A stretch of DNA of 64,000 nucleotides from Streptomyces curacoi (GCF_001513975.1 NZ_KQ947984.1:496001-560000), one strand, 5' to 3'; positions 16,864 to 27,400 are shown, numbered from the stretch's first letter. The notes: generated by a model not told the origin, from the sequence alone. Numbers and translations are program-made.

Positions 16864-17838
16864 TCAGCCCAGGTGCGCCTGAACGTCCGCGGCGGCCTCA
16901 TCCCCGTACGCCTTGGTGAACCGCTCCATGAAGTGCGCCCGGCGCAGCTGGTACTCCTGCGTGCCGACGGTCTCGATGACGAGGGTCGCCAGCATGCAGC
17001 CGACCTGCGCGGCGCGCTCCAGGGACACACCCCACGCCAGTCCCGACAGGAACCCCGCGCGGAAGGCGTCGCCGACGCCCGTGGGGTCGGCCTTGCGCTC
17101 CTCCTCCGGGCAGGGCACCTCGATCGGGTCCTCGCCGGACCGCTCGATGCGGACGCCCCGCGAGCCGAGGGTGGTGACGCGGTGGCCGACCTTGCCGAGG
17201 ATCTCCTCGTCCGTCCAGCCGGTCTTGGACTCGATGAGGCCCTTCTCGTACTCGTTGGAGAAGAGGTACGTCGCGCCCTCCAGCAGTACCCGGATCTCGT
17301 CGCCGTTCATGCGGGCGATCTGCTGGGAGAAGTCGGCGGCGAAGGGAATCGCCCGGGAGCGGCACTCCTCGGTGTGGCGGAGCATCGCCTCCGGGTCGTC
17401 GGCGCCGATGAGGACCAGGTCGAGACCGCCGACGCGGTCCGCGACGGTCTTCAGCTCGATGAGGCGGGCCTCGCTCATCGCGCCGGTGTAGAAGGAGCCG
17501 ATCTGGTTGTGGTCGGCGTCGGTGGTGCACACGAAGCGGGCGGTGTGCAGGGTCTCGGAGATACGGACCGAGCCGGTGTCGACGCCGTGCCGGTCCAGCC
17601 AGGCCCGGTACTCGTCGAAGTCGGAGCCCGCGGCGCCGACCAGGATCGGCTGCGTGCCCAGCTGCCCCATGCCGAAGGCGATGTTCGCCCCGACACCGCC
17701 CCGGCGTACGTCCAGATTGTCGACCAGGAAAGAGAGCGAGACCGTGTGCAGCTGGTCCGCGACGAACTGGTCGGCGAAGCGGCCGGGGAAGGTCATGAGG
17801 TGGTCGGTGGCGATGGAGCCGGTGACTGCGATGCGCAC
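16864..17838 (-). CDS. PfkB-family sugar kinase, AdoK-like adenosine kinase
   Basis: A 324-residue ribokinase-fold enzyme. It has an N-terminal substrate-site glycine pair in RRGGVGANIAFGMG and the C-terminal DPTGVGDAFRAGF motif, with catalytic base D257. Long stretches match my memory of mycobacterial adenosine kinase AdoK (the N-terminal AVTGSIATDHLM, the GAMSEAR segment, HTEECR and DPTGVGDAF), more closely than ribokinase or PfkB. The role is then phosphorylation of adenosine to AMP (purine salvage). Other PfkB substrates cannot be excluded from sequence. Confidence 0.85.
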   Translation of the reverse strand: MRIAVTGSIATDHLMTFPGRFADQFVADQLHTVSLSFLVDNLDVRRGGVGANIAFGMGQLGTQPILVGAAGSDFDEYRAWLDRHGVDTGSVRISETLHTARFVCTTDADHNQIGSFYTGAMSEARLIELKTVADRVGGLDLVLIGADDPEAMLRHTEECRSRAIPFAADFSQQIARMNGDEIRVLLEGATYLFSNEYEKGLIESKTGWTDEEILGKVGHRVTTLGSRGVRIERSGEDPIEVPCPEEERKADPTGVGDAFRAGFLSGLAWGVSLERAAQVGCMLATLVIETVGTQEYQLRRAHFMERFTKAYGDEAAADVQAHLG

Positions 17839-17968
17839 GGCGTGAAGTCTCCTGGGGGGAGGTTTGATTGACAGTCCACGCTACCGTTGGCGACCGGGAC
17901 TCTGAAGCGGCCAAAACTACCCGATAGTAGATCTTTCTTCACGGCTTCTCCGTGCATACGGTGCCGCT

Positions 17969-18178
17969 ATGACGAAATTCGAGGTCCACGCCTCCGCTCC
18001 GGCCGACCTGGAGGTCGACCTGGCGTCACTGCTCGGTGACTGCGCGCGGATGGCTCCCCACTGGGCCGCTCCCGATCGCGTCCTCTCCCGTCCGGTCTCC
18101 CCGTCCCTCATCCATGGCGTGACCGTGCCGCCGGAGTCGGCGCGACTGCTGGACGCGATGTCCGACTACGGCGACTGA
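17969..18178 (+). CDS. Small hypothetical protein, 69 residues
   Basis: An acidic soluble 69-residue protein with no signal or membrane helix. The N-terminal half (EVHASAPADLEVDLASLLGD) looks helical. Codon use is typical of the host. It is divergent from the adenosine kinase, with 130 bases between, and followed by a small hairpin. No family recognised. Confidence 0.55.
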   Translation: MTKFEVHASAPADLEVDLASLLGDCARMAPHWAAPDRVLSRPVSPSLIHGVTVPPESARLLDAMSDYGD

Positions 18179-18208
18179 GCGCACCCCGGTAGCCGAATCG
18201 GCGCCTTT

Positions 18209-18229
18209 GGGGGAACCGCGCGCTCCCCC
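18209..18229 (+). terminator. Small hairpin after the 69-residue gene
   Basis: GGGGGA/TCCCCC arms with a 9-base GC loop, 30 bases after the stop. A second short CCCC/GGGG hairpin follows. Weak but well placed. Confidence 0.4.
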
Positions 18230-18346
18230 GCTGCGTCCCATCGCTGTCCCCCGTAAAGGGGATGCGGAATACGACCCGGCACGCCGACCTCTTTGACAGG
18301 GGCGGGTCAGGTCAAGGGACATGTGCGCAGCCGAAGGAGCGATGCG

Positions 18347-20170
18347 GTGAACACCGAGCGACCCGACAATGACGACGTGGCCGCCGACGGCTCCGCCGAG
18401 GAACAGGGCGCCCGGGAGCACAAGGGTGCCGCCGGCACCGAGGCTTCCGGCGTCACGGACGTCGAGGCTTCCGGCGTCGCGGACGGCGACACCGGCGCTT
18501 CCGACACCGGGACAGAGCAGGCCGCCGTGGACGAGCCGAGTGCCGCGGATGAGCAGGCCGCCGCGGACGAGCCGAGCGCCGCGGACCAGCACGCCGCCGC
18601 GGACGAGGGCACCGGACCCGAGAGGGCTGCCGTCGGCGAGCAGGCTGGTGGCGTCGAGGTCGGGGACGCCACTCCTGCTCCCGAAGAGGCGGGAGCCGAC
18701 GGTTCGGCCCGGCGCCGCTCCCCCGCGATCATCGCCTCCGTCGCCGCCGCCGTACTGCTCGTCGGGGGCGGCGGGGCCTATCTCGCCGCGAACGCGGCCG
18801 GGGGGTCGGGCGGCGGTACGGCGTCCGGGGCGACCGGCGGTGACACTCCCCCGCCCCTGCACCTCGACGGTTACAGCGAGGGCGGTACCAACGGCATCGC
18901 GCCCGGGGAGCCCAACCCGTACGGCGCCACCTACCGGGCCGACGGGGAGCTGCCGGACGGGCCCGGGTCGGCGCCCGTGTACCGGGCGGGAGGTGAGGTC
19001 GGCGCGGACGAGGTGGCCCGGCTGGCCAAGGCGCTCGGGATGGACGGGAAGCCGGTGGCGCAGGGGCAGACCTGGAAGGTCGGGGCCAAGGACGGGGCGG
19101 GGCCCAGTCTGCAGGTGAACAAGAGGGCGCCGGGGACCTGGACGTTCTACCGGTACGCCCCCGGCACCGACGACTGCGAGAGCACCACCGTCTGCGCGAA
19201 GAAGCCCGGCGGCCAGGCCGGCGACCCGGTGAGCGAGGAGGCCGCGAAGAAGGCCGCCGCACCGGTTCTCAAGGCGGTTGGTCAGGATGACGCGAAGCTC
19301 GACGCGAGCCAGCTGATGGGTGCCCAGCGGGTGGTGAACGCCGATCCCGTGGTCGGCGGGCTGCCGACGTACGGCTGGACCACCGGGGTGACCGTGAGCG
19401 CCCAGGGCGAGGTGGTCGGCGGGAGCGGTCAGCTGAAGGCGCCGGTGAAGGGGGCCACGTACCCGGTACTGGACGCCGAGAAGACGCTCGGGCTGGTGAA
19501 CGCGGCGCCGGGGGCCGGCCACCGTATGGGCATCGGGGGCTGCGCCAGCCCCGTACCGCTGAAGGACCGTCTTGAGGCGCCCTGTGGGTCCGAGGCGTCG
19601 GCCGGCGCGCCGAAGAAGGAGACGATCACCGTCGAGAAGGCGGTGTTCGGGCTGGCCGCGCACTATGTGGACGCGCGGCAGGCGCTGGTGCCGTCCTGGC
19701 TGTTCGAGGTGCGGGCGCCGGGCGCGAAGGACAGCTTCACGGTCACGCATCCGGCGATCGACCCGAAGTACCTGGTCTCGTCGACGCCGTCCGAGGAGCC
19801 GCCCGCGCAGCCGAGCCCGCGGCCGACCGGGCCGAAGGACGAGCCCACCGCGGCGCCCGTCACGCGGAACGTGGCCGTGGACGGCTACACGGCCGACGGC
19901 CGGGAGCTGACGGTGGCCTTCACGGGCGGTGTGTGCGCCGACTACAAGGTGACGGCGAGCGAGAGCGGCGAGGAGGTGACGGTCCGGGTGACCGAGACCT
20001 CGCAGCCGGAGAAGGTCTGCATCCTGATCGCGAAGGTGTTCCACAAGACCGTGCAGCTGGACGAGCCGCTCGGGGACCGGAAGGTCGTGGGCACGGACGG
20101 CCAGGAGGTGCCGCTGGAGAAGCCCGGGGCTCGGCTCCCGGACGCGCCGCAGTCGTCCGGGGCCCGGTAA
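18347..20170 (+). CDS. Single-pass membrane protein with acidic repeat N-terminus
   Basis: A 607-residue protein from GTG 18347, chosen because AAGGAG lies 9-14 bases upstream; the frame opens 18 codons earlier without such a site. Residues 1-125 are Ala/Glu/Asp-rich and disordered, with repeated DEPSAADEQAAA-like units. One membrane helix follows at about 128-150 (IIASVAAAVLLVGGGGAYLA), then an exported domain of about 450 residues and a Pro-rich segment (EEPPAQPSPRPTGP). The topology is like an anti-sigma or sensor protein, N-in, but no known domain is recognised. It converges on erpA. Confidence 0.8.
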   Translation: MNTERPDNDDVAADGSAEEQGAREHKGAAGTEASGVTDVEASGVADGDTGASDTGTEQAAVDEPSAADEQAAADEPSAADQHAAADEGTGPERAAVGEQAGGVEVGDATPAPEEAGADGSARRRSPAIIASVAAAVLLVGGGGAYLAANAAGGSGGGTASGATGGDTPPPLHLDGYSEGGTNGIAPGEPNPYGATYRADGELPDGPGSAPVYRAGGEVGADEVARLAKALGMDGKPVAQGQTWKVGAKDGAGPSLQVNKRAPGTWTFYRYAPGTDDCESTTVCAKKPGGQAGDPVSEEAAKKAAAPVLKAVGQDDAKLDASQLMGAQRVVNADPVVGGLPTYGWTTGVTVSAQGEVVGGSGQLKAPVKGATYPVLDAEKTLGLVNAAPGAGHRMGIGGCASPVPLKDRLEAPCGSEASAGAPKKETITVEKAVFGLAAHYVDARQALVPSWLFEVRAPGAKDSFTVTHPAIDPKYLVSSTPSEEPPAQPSPRPTGPKDEPTAAPVTRNVAVDGYTADGRELTVAFTGGVCADYKVTASESGEEVTVRVTETSQPEKVCILIAKVFHKTVQLDEPLGDRKVVGTDGQEVPLEKPGARLPDAPQSSGAR

Positions 20171-20188
20171 AGGGCCCGCGGATACGGG

Positions 20189-20224
20189 AAGGCGGCGGCC
20201 CCGTCGGAGGGGGTCGCCGCCTTT
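20189..20224. terminator. Bidirectional terminator between convergent genes
   Basis: Arms AAGGCGGCGGCCCC and GGGGTCGCCGCCTT pair over 14 positions with one G-U, and a T-run follows on the plus strand (and an A-run on the other). It serves the membrane-protein gene and erpA. Confidence 0.85.
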
Positions 20225-20239
20225 CTGCGTCGGCTGGGC

Positions 20240-20596
20240 TCAGCTGAAGGAGTCGCCGCAGGCGCAGGAGCCCGTCGCGTTCGGGTTGTCGATCGTGAAG
20301 CCCTGCTTCTCGATGGTGTCGACGAAGTCGATGGTGGCGCCGCCCAGGTACGGGGCGCTCATGCGGTCGGTGACGACCTTCACACCGCCGAAGTCCTTCT
20401 CCACGTCGCCGTCGAGGGAGCGCTCGTCGAAGAAGAGCTGGTAGCGCAGGCCGGAGCAGCCGCCGGGCTGGACGGCCACGCGCAGGGCGAGGTCGTCACG
20501 GCCTTCCTGGTCGAGCAGGGCCTTGACCTTGGACGCGGCGGCGTCGGTCAGGACGATGCCGTCGGTGACGGTGCTGGTCTCGTCCGATACGGACAT
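20240..20596 (-). CDS. erpA: Iron-sulfur cluster insertion protein (A-type carrier)
   Basis: A 118-residue HesB/IscA-family protein. The three conserved cysteines are C47 in GGCSG and C111, C113 in GSCACG, which bind or transfer a cluster. The short length and absence of extra domains fit ErpA. It hands 4Fe-4S clusters to apo-enzymes; NadA, encoded divergently next door, is a 4Fe-4S enzyme and an obvious client (inference from neighbourhood). Confidence 0.93.
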   Translation of the reverse strand: MSVSDETSTVTDGIVLTDAAASKVKALLDQEGRDDLALRVAVQPGGCSGLRYQLFFDERSLDGDVEKDFGGVKVVTDRMSAPYLGGATIDFVDTIEKQGFTIDNPNATGSCACGDSFS

Positions 20597-20924
20597 CTAC
20601 ATCTCTCCCGGGTTGTACGGAGACTGCTTGCCGACGGTTGCAACCGGCGGGGCCGCGGATTCATTCCGGGCCGGGCGCTTGTCTTTCGGTCCCTCTTCAT
20701 GCTCGCACACGGCGCACGGAGCGGAAAACGCCTCATCGGGGAATACGCGGGCCCCTCACCGGGATTCATGTCACATCGACGCGATGGCCATCGTCAAACT
20801 GACGTGAACCGGTTATGATAGATAGCGTCAATTCGACGAAAAGTCGAAGAAGGTGTCCCGCATGACCCGCCGGGTCCGGATCTTTCCGGTCCCGGCGAGC
20901 CGCAGAACAGAAAGGGTGCGTGTC
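20597..20924. promoter_or_regulatory. erpA-nadA divergent control region with two inverted repeats
   Basis: This 328-base region lacks a convincing gene. It holds CGTCA-AAC-TGACG (20792-20804), a TATGAT -10-like hexamer (20814-20819), and TTCGAC-GAAAA-GTCGAA (20832-20848). The last can form a short hairpin in the nadA leader. Operator or attenuator roles are possible; no specific NAD regulator site is claimed. Confidence 0.45.
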
Positions 20925-22109
20925 GTGACCACCGCCCAGACCCAGGAGCTCGACGTACAGCCGACGCCCCTCGCCCTGCTGCTCCTCGGCCGTGAGGCCG
21001 ACCCGAGGAGCGAACGCGGCGTCGAGTGTCCCGGCGATCTGCCCTCGCCGTCCGACCCGGACCTGGTCGAGCGCGCCCGCGCCGCCAAGGAGAAGCTCGG
21101 GAACAAGGTCTTCGTGCTCGGCCACCACTACCAGCGCGACGAGGTCATCCAGTTCGCGGATGTCACCGGCGACTCCTTCAAGCTGGCCCGGGACGCGGCC
21201 GCGCGCCCGGAGGCCGAGTACATCGTGTTCTGCGGCGTGCACTTCATGGCGGAGTCGGCGGACATCCTGACGTCCGACGACCAGAAGGTCGTGCTGCCCG
21301 ACCTCGCCGCCGGCTGCTCGATGGCCGACATGGCGACGGCCGAGCAGGTCGCCGAGTGCTGGGACGTGCTGACCGAGGTCGGCATAGCCGAGCAGGTCGT
21401 GCCGGTGTCGTACATGAACTCGTCCGCCGACATCAAGGCGTTCACGGGCAAGCACGGCGGCACCATCTGCACCTCCTCCAACGCCAAGCGGGCCCTGGAC
21501 TGGGCCTTCGAGCAGGGCGAGAAGGTGCTGTTCCTGCCCGACCAGCACCTCGGGCGCAACACCGCGGTCCGCGACATGGGCATGTCCCTGGAGGACTGCG
21601 TCGTCTACAACCCGCACAAGCCGAACGGCGGACTGACCGCCGCCGAGCTGCGCGCCGCGAAGATGATCCTGTGGCGCGGCCACTGCTCGGTGCACGGCCG
21701 CTTCAGCCTCGACTCGGTGAACGACGTGCGCGAGCGCATCCCGGGCGTGAACGTCCTGGTGCACCCCGAGTGCCGGCACGAGGTCGTCGCCGCCGCGGAC
21801 CACGTCGGCTCGACCGAGTACATCATCAAGATGCTGGAGGCCGCCCCGGCCGGCTCCAAGTGGGCCATCGGCACGGAGCTGAACCTGGTCCGCCGCCTGG
21901 CGAACCGTTTCGCGCCCGAGGGCAAGGAGATCGTCTTCCTCGACAAGACGGTCTGCTTCTGCTCGACCATGAACCGCATCGACCTCCCCCACCTGGTGTG
22001 GGCCCTGGAGTCGCTCGCCGAGGGCAACCTCGTCAACCGCATCGAGGTCGACAAGGAGACCGAGGCGTTCGCGAAGCTGGCGCTGGAGCGGATGCTGGCG
22101 CTGCCGTAG
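20925..22109 (+). CDS. nadA: Quinolinate synthase A
   Basis: It condenses iminoaspartate with dihydroxyacetone phosphate to give quinolinate, the second step of de novo NAD synthesis. The protein is 394 residues from GTG 20925, the long actinobacterial form. Features seen are GHHYQRDEV (66-74) for substrate binding, C103 in VFCGVHFMAE, and later cysteines in CRHEV and VCFCSTMNR that supply the 4Fe-4S ligands. The frame opens 24 codons earlier, but an AAAGGG ribosome site and family N-termini favour the GTG. nadB and nadC are not in the window. Confidence 0.94.
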   Translation: MTTAQTQELDVQPTPLALLLLGREADPRSERGVECPGDLPSPSDPDLVERARAAKEKLGNKVFVLGHHYQRDEVIQFADVTGDSFKLARDAAARPEAEYIVFCGVHFMAESADILTSDDQKVVLPDLAAGCSMADMATAEQVAECWDVLTEVGIAEQVVPVSYMNSSADIKAFTGKHGGTICTSSNAKRALDWAFEQGEKVLFLPDQHLGRNTAVRDMGMSLEDCVVYNPHKPNGGLTAAELRAAKMILWRGHCSVHGRFSLDSVNDVRERIPGVNVLVHPECRHEVVAAADHVGSTEYIIKMLEAAPAGSKWAIGTELNLVRRLANRFAPEGKEIVFLDKTVCFCSTMNRIDLPHLVWALESLAEGNLVNRIEVDKETEAFAKLALERMLALP

Positions 22110-22130
22110 GCGTGGCCGTAGGCCTGGTGC

Positions 22131-24362
22131 TCACCCCGGGACGGGTTTCCGGTCGGGGTGGGCCGGGTCGAGGGTGAACACGTCACCGTCCGCGGTGGCC
22201 ACGACCAGGGCGCCGTTGTGGAGCAGCACCTTGGACGCCGACCAGCCCTGGTTCGTCACCCGCTGGGCGCGCGGCAGGGTCTCCCAGAGCGGCGTGCCCT
22301 TCCTCGTGTCCAGGGCGGCGACCCGGCCGCTGGCGCTGCACAGGTAGACCACGCGGGCGCGGGGGTCGTGGGTGACGCCGCTCGGCTGCTCCAGGCTCGT
22401 CGGGGTTCGCCACAGCTGCTTGCCCGTGCGGGCCGACACGGCGGTCACCTGGCCGGAGGAGGTGGCGAACCACAGCGTGCCGTCCGCGAACGTCACGTTG
22501 CCCTCGACGTCCTCGGCCAGCTCCGTCGAACCGGCGCGACCGGTGTCCGGGTCCACCAGCCGGATCCAGGAGAACGGCCCCTCGTCGCCGCCAGCCGGGC
22601 CGACGAAGAGCAGACGGCCCTCGAACATCCCGGCGAGGATGCCGCGGTTGGGCACCGTCAGGCGCCGCGTCGAACCGTCGGCCCGGTCAAGCCCCAGGAT
22701 CAGCATGTCCTTGCCGACCGTCAGGTGCGGCCCGCACTGGAGGTAGAGCTCCTCGCCGGTGTTCGCCCAGTCGCAGTACTGGCCCTGCGGCAGCGGTGCC
22801 GTCCAGCGCTGGGTGCCGGTGCGCGGCGAGCGGGCGGTCACCGAACGGCCGCTGTCGTCCGGGACGATCACAAGGCCGCCGGACAGGTGCGGGCGGACCG
22901 ACCCGGTGTTCACCGTGCGATGCCAGAGCCGCTTTCCGGTCCCCGAGTCGAGGGCGGCGACCGAGGTCACGACGTCGTCCCCGTCCTCGGGGCGGTACTC
23001 CTGCTCGACGAGCACCGCGTCGTCCGCGACACCGAGGAGCGAGAAGAGGTACGACCCCTTGCCCGTGGCGGGCGGCAGCACGTCGGCGCGCCAGACGGCC
23101 CGTCCGGTGAGCGCGTCGAGGCGTAGGGGCAGGATCCCGTCGCCCGCGCAGTGGACGGCGCCCTCGTACACCTCGCACTCCGGGCGGCCGGGCATCCCGA
23201 CGTCATCGACGCCGATCCCCTTCTTCACCCCGTGCGCGGCGGTGGCGTACACCGTCGTCTGCCAGGGCTGCCAGCCGGTCGGCAGGGCCGCCCACCGGGA
23301 GGGCGCGGACGTGGCGGAGCCCGCCGCCGTCCGGGTGCCGTCGTCCATCAGTCCGGGCCCGAGCAGCAGGTATCCCGTCAGGCCGAGCGCGAGGGCGCCG
23401 ACCGTGCCGGCCGTGGCCCACAGCGGGCGTACGCGGCTCCGTCGCCGGCCGTCGGTCAGGGCTCCGGGGCCGGCTGCCGTCTCGGGGCGGGTGCGCACCA
23501 CGGCCACCTCGTCCGCGCGCAGCGTCACGGTGTGCGAGTCCTCCGCCGTCGCCTCCGGCAGTGCCGTCGCGAACTCCCGCGCCAGTTCGGCGGGTTCGGG
23601 CCGGTCCGCGGGCTCCTTGGCCAGGCAGCGCTCCAGGGTCGCGCGCAGCGGCTGCGCCACGCCGTCCAGGGCGGGCTCGTCGTGGACCACCCGGTACGCC
23701 GTCAGATAGGGGCTGTCCGCGTCGAAGGGGCCGCGCCCGGTGACGGCGTACACCAGCAGGGCCCCGAGGGAGAAGACGTCCGAGGCGGGGCCGACCGTGC
23801 GGGCGTCGGTGAGCTGTTCCGGGGACATGAACGGCGGGGTGCCGATCATCTGGCCGGTCTCGGTCAGGGTGTTGTGGTTCTCGGCGGCGCGCGAGATGCC
23901 GAAGTCGATGACGCGGGGGCCGTCCTCGGCCATCAGGACGTTGGCGGGTTTGAGGTCGCGGTGGACGACCCCCGCCCGGTGGATGTCGTGCAGCGCCTCC
24001 ACCAACCCCAGCGCCAGCTGCCGCAGTTCGGTGCCCCGCAGCGGGCCCCGGTCGCGGATCCGGGCGGCGAGCGAGAGCCCGGGCACGTACTGGGTCGCCA
24101 TCCAGGGCCGTACCGCCTCCGGGTCGGCGTCCACCACCGGCGCGGTGAAGGCGCCGCTCACCTTGCGGACGGCCTCGATCTCCTGCCGGAAGCGGGTGCG
24201 GAAGACCGGGTCCTCGGCGTACTGGGCGTGCACCACCTTGACGGCGACCTCACGGCCGGAGCGCGACCTGCCCCGGTAGACGGCACCCATGCCACCGGCG
24301 CCGAGCCGGTCGAGCAGTCTGTACCCGCCGACCGACTTCGGGTCGTCCTTGTGCAGCGGCAC
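22131..24362 (-). CDS. Membrane Ser/Thr protein kinase with PQQ-like beta-propeller sensor
   Basis: A Hanks-type kinase at residues about 13-275, with glycine loop GAGGMG (21-26), catalytic K42, HRDLKPAN with D136, and DFG (153-155). A single membrane helix follows at about 316-338. The outer domain of about 380 residues has repeated PQQ/Trp-docking-like blades such as GTQRWTAPL, GKQLWRTP and GTPLWETLP. AfsK-type kinases share this architecture. Start GTG 24362 is chosen because GGAGGA sits 9 bases upstream; the frame opens 9 codons earlier. It probably senses an extracytoplasmic ligand and phosphorylates cytoplasmic targets, neither identified. It converges on nadA with only 21 bases between. 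Confidence 0.9.
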   Translation of the reverse strand: MPLHKDDPKSVGGYRLLDRLGAGGMGAVYRGRSRSGREVAVKVVHAQYAEDPVFRTRFRQEIEAVRKVSGAFTAPVVDADPEAVRPWMATQYVPGLSLAARIRDRGPLRGTELRQLALGLVEALHDIHRAGVVHRDLKPANVLMAEDGPRVIDFGISRAAENHNTLTETGQMIGTPPFMSPEQLTDARTVGPASDVFSLGALLVYAVTGRGPFDADSPYLTAYRVVHDEPALDGVAQPLRATLERCLAKEPADRPEPAELAREFATALPEATAEDSHTVTLRADEVAVVRTRPETAAGPGALTDGRRRSRVRPLWATAGTVGALALGLTGYLLLGPGLMDDGTRTAAGSATSAPSRWAALPTGWQPWQTTVYATAAHGVKKGIGVDDVGMPGRPECEVYEGAVHCAGDGILPLRLDALTGRAVWRADVLPPATGKGSYLFSLLGVADDAVLVEQEYRPEDGDDVVTSVAALDSGTGKRLWHRTVNTGSVRPHLSGGLVIVPDDSGRSVTARSPRTGTQRWTAPLPQGQYCDWANTGEELYLQCGPHLTVGKDMLILGLDRADGSTRRLTVPNRGILAGMFEGRLLFVGPAGGDEGPFSWIRLVDPDTGRAGSTELAEDVEGNVTFADGTLWFATSSGQVTAVSARTGKQLWRTPTSLEQPSGVTHDPRARVVYLCSASGRVAALDTRKGTPLWETLPRAQRVTNQGWSASKVLLHNGALVVATADGDVFTLDPAHPDRKPVPG

Positions 24363-24422
24363 GCCCGTTCTTCCTCCCCCGTGCGGCACTTCGAGGCCTC
24401 AGGATACGTAACGGCGAAACGG

Positions 24423-24467
24423 CGGAGGCCGGGTACCGAACCCCGACGGTTCGGTACCCGGCCTCCG
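24423..24467 (-). terminator. Strong terminator after the RND gene
   Basis: A perfect 20-bp stem, CGGAGGCCGGGTACCGAACC with its complement, and a 5-base loop. It lies 13 bases past the stop of the RND transporter on the minus strand. Confidence 0.9.
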
Positions 24468-24480
24468 CGTGGTGGGACGG

Positions 24481-27400
24481 TCACACGGACGCGGGCTCCG
24501 GCTCGTCCGAGGCCGACGCCGGCTCGGCAGGCGCCCCCGCCTTCTTCGCGCGCTTGGCCGCCCGCTTCTTCGCCCGCCGCTCCTTGCGGAGCTCCAGCAT
24601 CGCGTACAGCGTCGGGACGAGCAGCAGCGTCAGCATGGTCGAGGTGACCAGGCCGCCGATCACGACCACCGCCAGCGGCTGGGCGATGAAGCCGCCCTCG
24701 CCCGTGACGCCCAGTGCCATCGGGAGCAGCGCGAAGATCGTCGCCAGGGCCGTCATCAGGATCGGGCGCAGCCGGTGGCGGCCGCCCTCGATCACGGCCT
24801 CCACGACGCCGTAACCCTGCCTGCGGTACTGGTTGATCAGATCGATCAGCACGATCGCGTTCGTCACCACGATGCCGATCAGCATCAGCATGCCGATCAT
24901 CGCGGGGACGCCCATCGGGGTGCCCGTGGCGACCAGGAGACCGATCGCGCCGGTCGCCGCGAACGGGATGGAGACGAGCAGGATCAGCGGCTGGGCCAGC
25001 GAGCGGAACGTCGCCACCAGCAGCATGAAGACGATCGCGATCGCCGCCAGCATCGCCAGGCCCAGGTTGGCGAACGCCTCGTCCTGGTCCTGCGAGACGC
25101 CGCCGATCTCGGCCGTCGCGCCCGCCGGGAGCGTCAGGCCGTTGATCTTGGACTGGAGGTCCGCGCTGACCGCACCGGTGTTGTCACCGGTCGGCTTCGC
25201 GGTGATCGTGGCGGCGCGCCGGCCGTCGATCCGGGTCATCGAGACCGGGCCGTCCACCAGCTCCACGGTGGCGATGTCGCCCAGCTTCACCGGGCCGAGC
25301 CGCAGGTTCCTCAGCTCGTCCAGCGTCCGCGCCGGCTTCGCCGACCTGATGACGATGTCGCGCTCGGTGTCGTCGAGGGTCGCCTGGGCCGCCTTGTTGC
25401 CGCGCACCGCCTGGGCGACGGCCATGCCGAGGGTCTGGTCGTCGAAGCCGGCCGCGGCCGCCTTGTCGTTGGCCTTCACCGACACGCGCGGCACGCTCTG
25501 CGCGAGGTCGCTGTTCACGTCGGTGACGTCGTCCAGGCCGGCCACCGCCTCGCGGACCTGCTCGGCCGCCTTGCGCAGGACGTCCGCGTCGGCCGCCTTC
25601 ACGACGACGCTCAGGTCCTGGGCGCCGAAGCCGTCACCGGCCGCGATCGTGGTCGTACCGATGCCGTCCAGCTTCTTCAGGCCCGCCTCGACGCGGTTGT
25701 GCACCTCGTCGAACGACGCCGACTCCTCCAGCATCACCTGGTAGGACGCCTGGTTGGTGTCCGTGCCGCCGCCGAAGGCCGCCATGAAGCCGGACGAGCC
25801 GACCGTGACCTGGTAGTCCTTGACGCCCTTGGTGTCGGCGAGCAGCTGCTCGACCTTCTTCGCCTGCTCGTCGGTGGCCGCGAGGCTGGTGCCCGGCTTC
25901 AACTCCTGCTTGACGGTGAGGACTTCCTGCTCGCCCTGGTCGAAGAAGTTCGTCTTCAGCAGCGGCGCCATGCCGAACGTGCCGACGAGGACGACGATCG
26001 CGAGCAGCACGCTGGTCAGCCGGCGCCGCGTCGCGAACCGCAGGACGGGGACGTAGAAGCGCTGAAGCCTGCTCTTCGCCTCCTTCTCCTCCGCCAGGCG
26101 CCGCGCCTCCTCGGCGTCCTCCGGCGTGCCCTTCGGGGCGCGCAGGAACCAGTACGACAGGACCGGGACGACCGTCAGCGAGACCAGCAGCGACGCCAGC
26201 AGCGCGGCCGTGACCGTCAGGCTGAACGGGCCGAACAGCTCGCCCACCATGCCGCCGACCAGGCCGATCGGCAGGAAGACCGCGACCGTGGTGAGCGTCG
26301 ACGACGTCACCGCGCCGGCCACCTCACGGACCGCGTTCAGGATCGCCGACTGGCGCTCCTCGCCGTAGCCGAGGTGCCGTTTGATGTTCTCCAGGACCAC
26401 GATCGAGTCGTCGACGACCCGGCCGATGGCGATGGTCAGCGCGCCCAGCGTCAGCACGTTCAGCGACAGGTCGCGCGTCCACAGCACGATCAGGGCGAGG
26501 ACGACCGAGAGCGGGATGGAGACCGCGGTCACCAGCGTGGAGCGGATCGACGCGAGGAAGACCAGGATGACGAGGACCGCGAAGAGCAGGCCGAGCCCGC
26601 CCTCGGTGGTCAGACCGTCGATGGACTTCTTCACCGCCGGGCCCTGGTCGCTGACGACCGTGACCGTCGCTCCCGTGCCGAGGTCCTTGCGCAGTTCGGG
26701 AAGCCTGTCCCGGACCGCGTCGGAGATCGCGACCGCGCTGCCGTCGCGGTCCATGGTGACCGCGACCGCCAGGGACGGCTTGCCGTCGGTGCGCGTGATG
26801 GAGTCGGCCGGGGCCTGCTCCTGCTTGACGGCCGCGACGTCACCGAGGCGTACGGGCTTGCCGGCGCCCTGGCCGGTGACCATCAGGTCCTTGATCTGGT
26901 CCAGCGAGGTGAAGCCGCCGCCCACCTGGACGGTGCGGTTGGCGCCGCCCTCGTCGAAGGAGCCCGCCGGGACGGTGGCGCCGCCCGCCTGGAGTGCCTG
27001 GGACAGTGCCGCCGAGGTCAGGCCCGCCTTCGCCAGCTTCGCGTCGTCCGGGGTGACGGTGACCTGGAGGTCCCGTACGCCGTCGACGGTGACCTGGCCG
27101 ACGCCGTCGATCTCCTTCAGGTCCGGCACGACGGTCCGGTCGATCCGGTCGGCCAGGGCCTGCTGGTCCGTGTCGGAGGTGACGGCGAGGACGACGGTCG
27201 GGATGTCGTCCGTGGAACCGGCGATGACCTGCGGGTCCACCTCGTCCGGAAGCTGGATGCGAGCCCGGTTGACGGCCTGCTGGACGTCGGCGACGAGCTG
27301 CTGGGAGTCGGGGCCGTAGTCGAAGGACGCCATGATCACGGCGTTGCCCTCGCTCGCCGTGGAGGTGACGCCGGTGATGCCGTCGACGGCTTCGAGGCTG

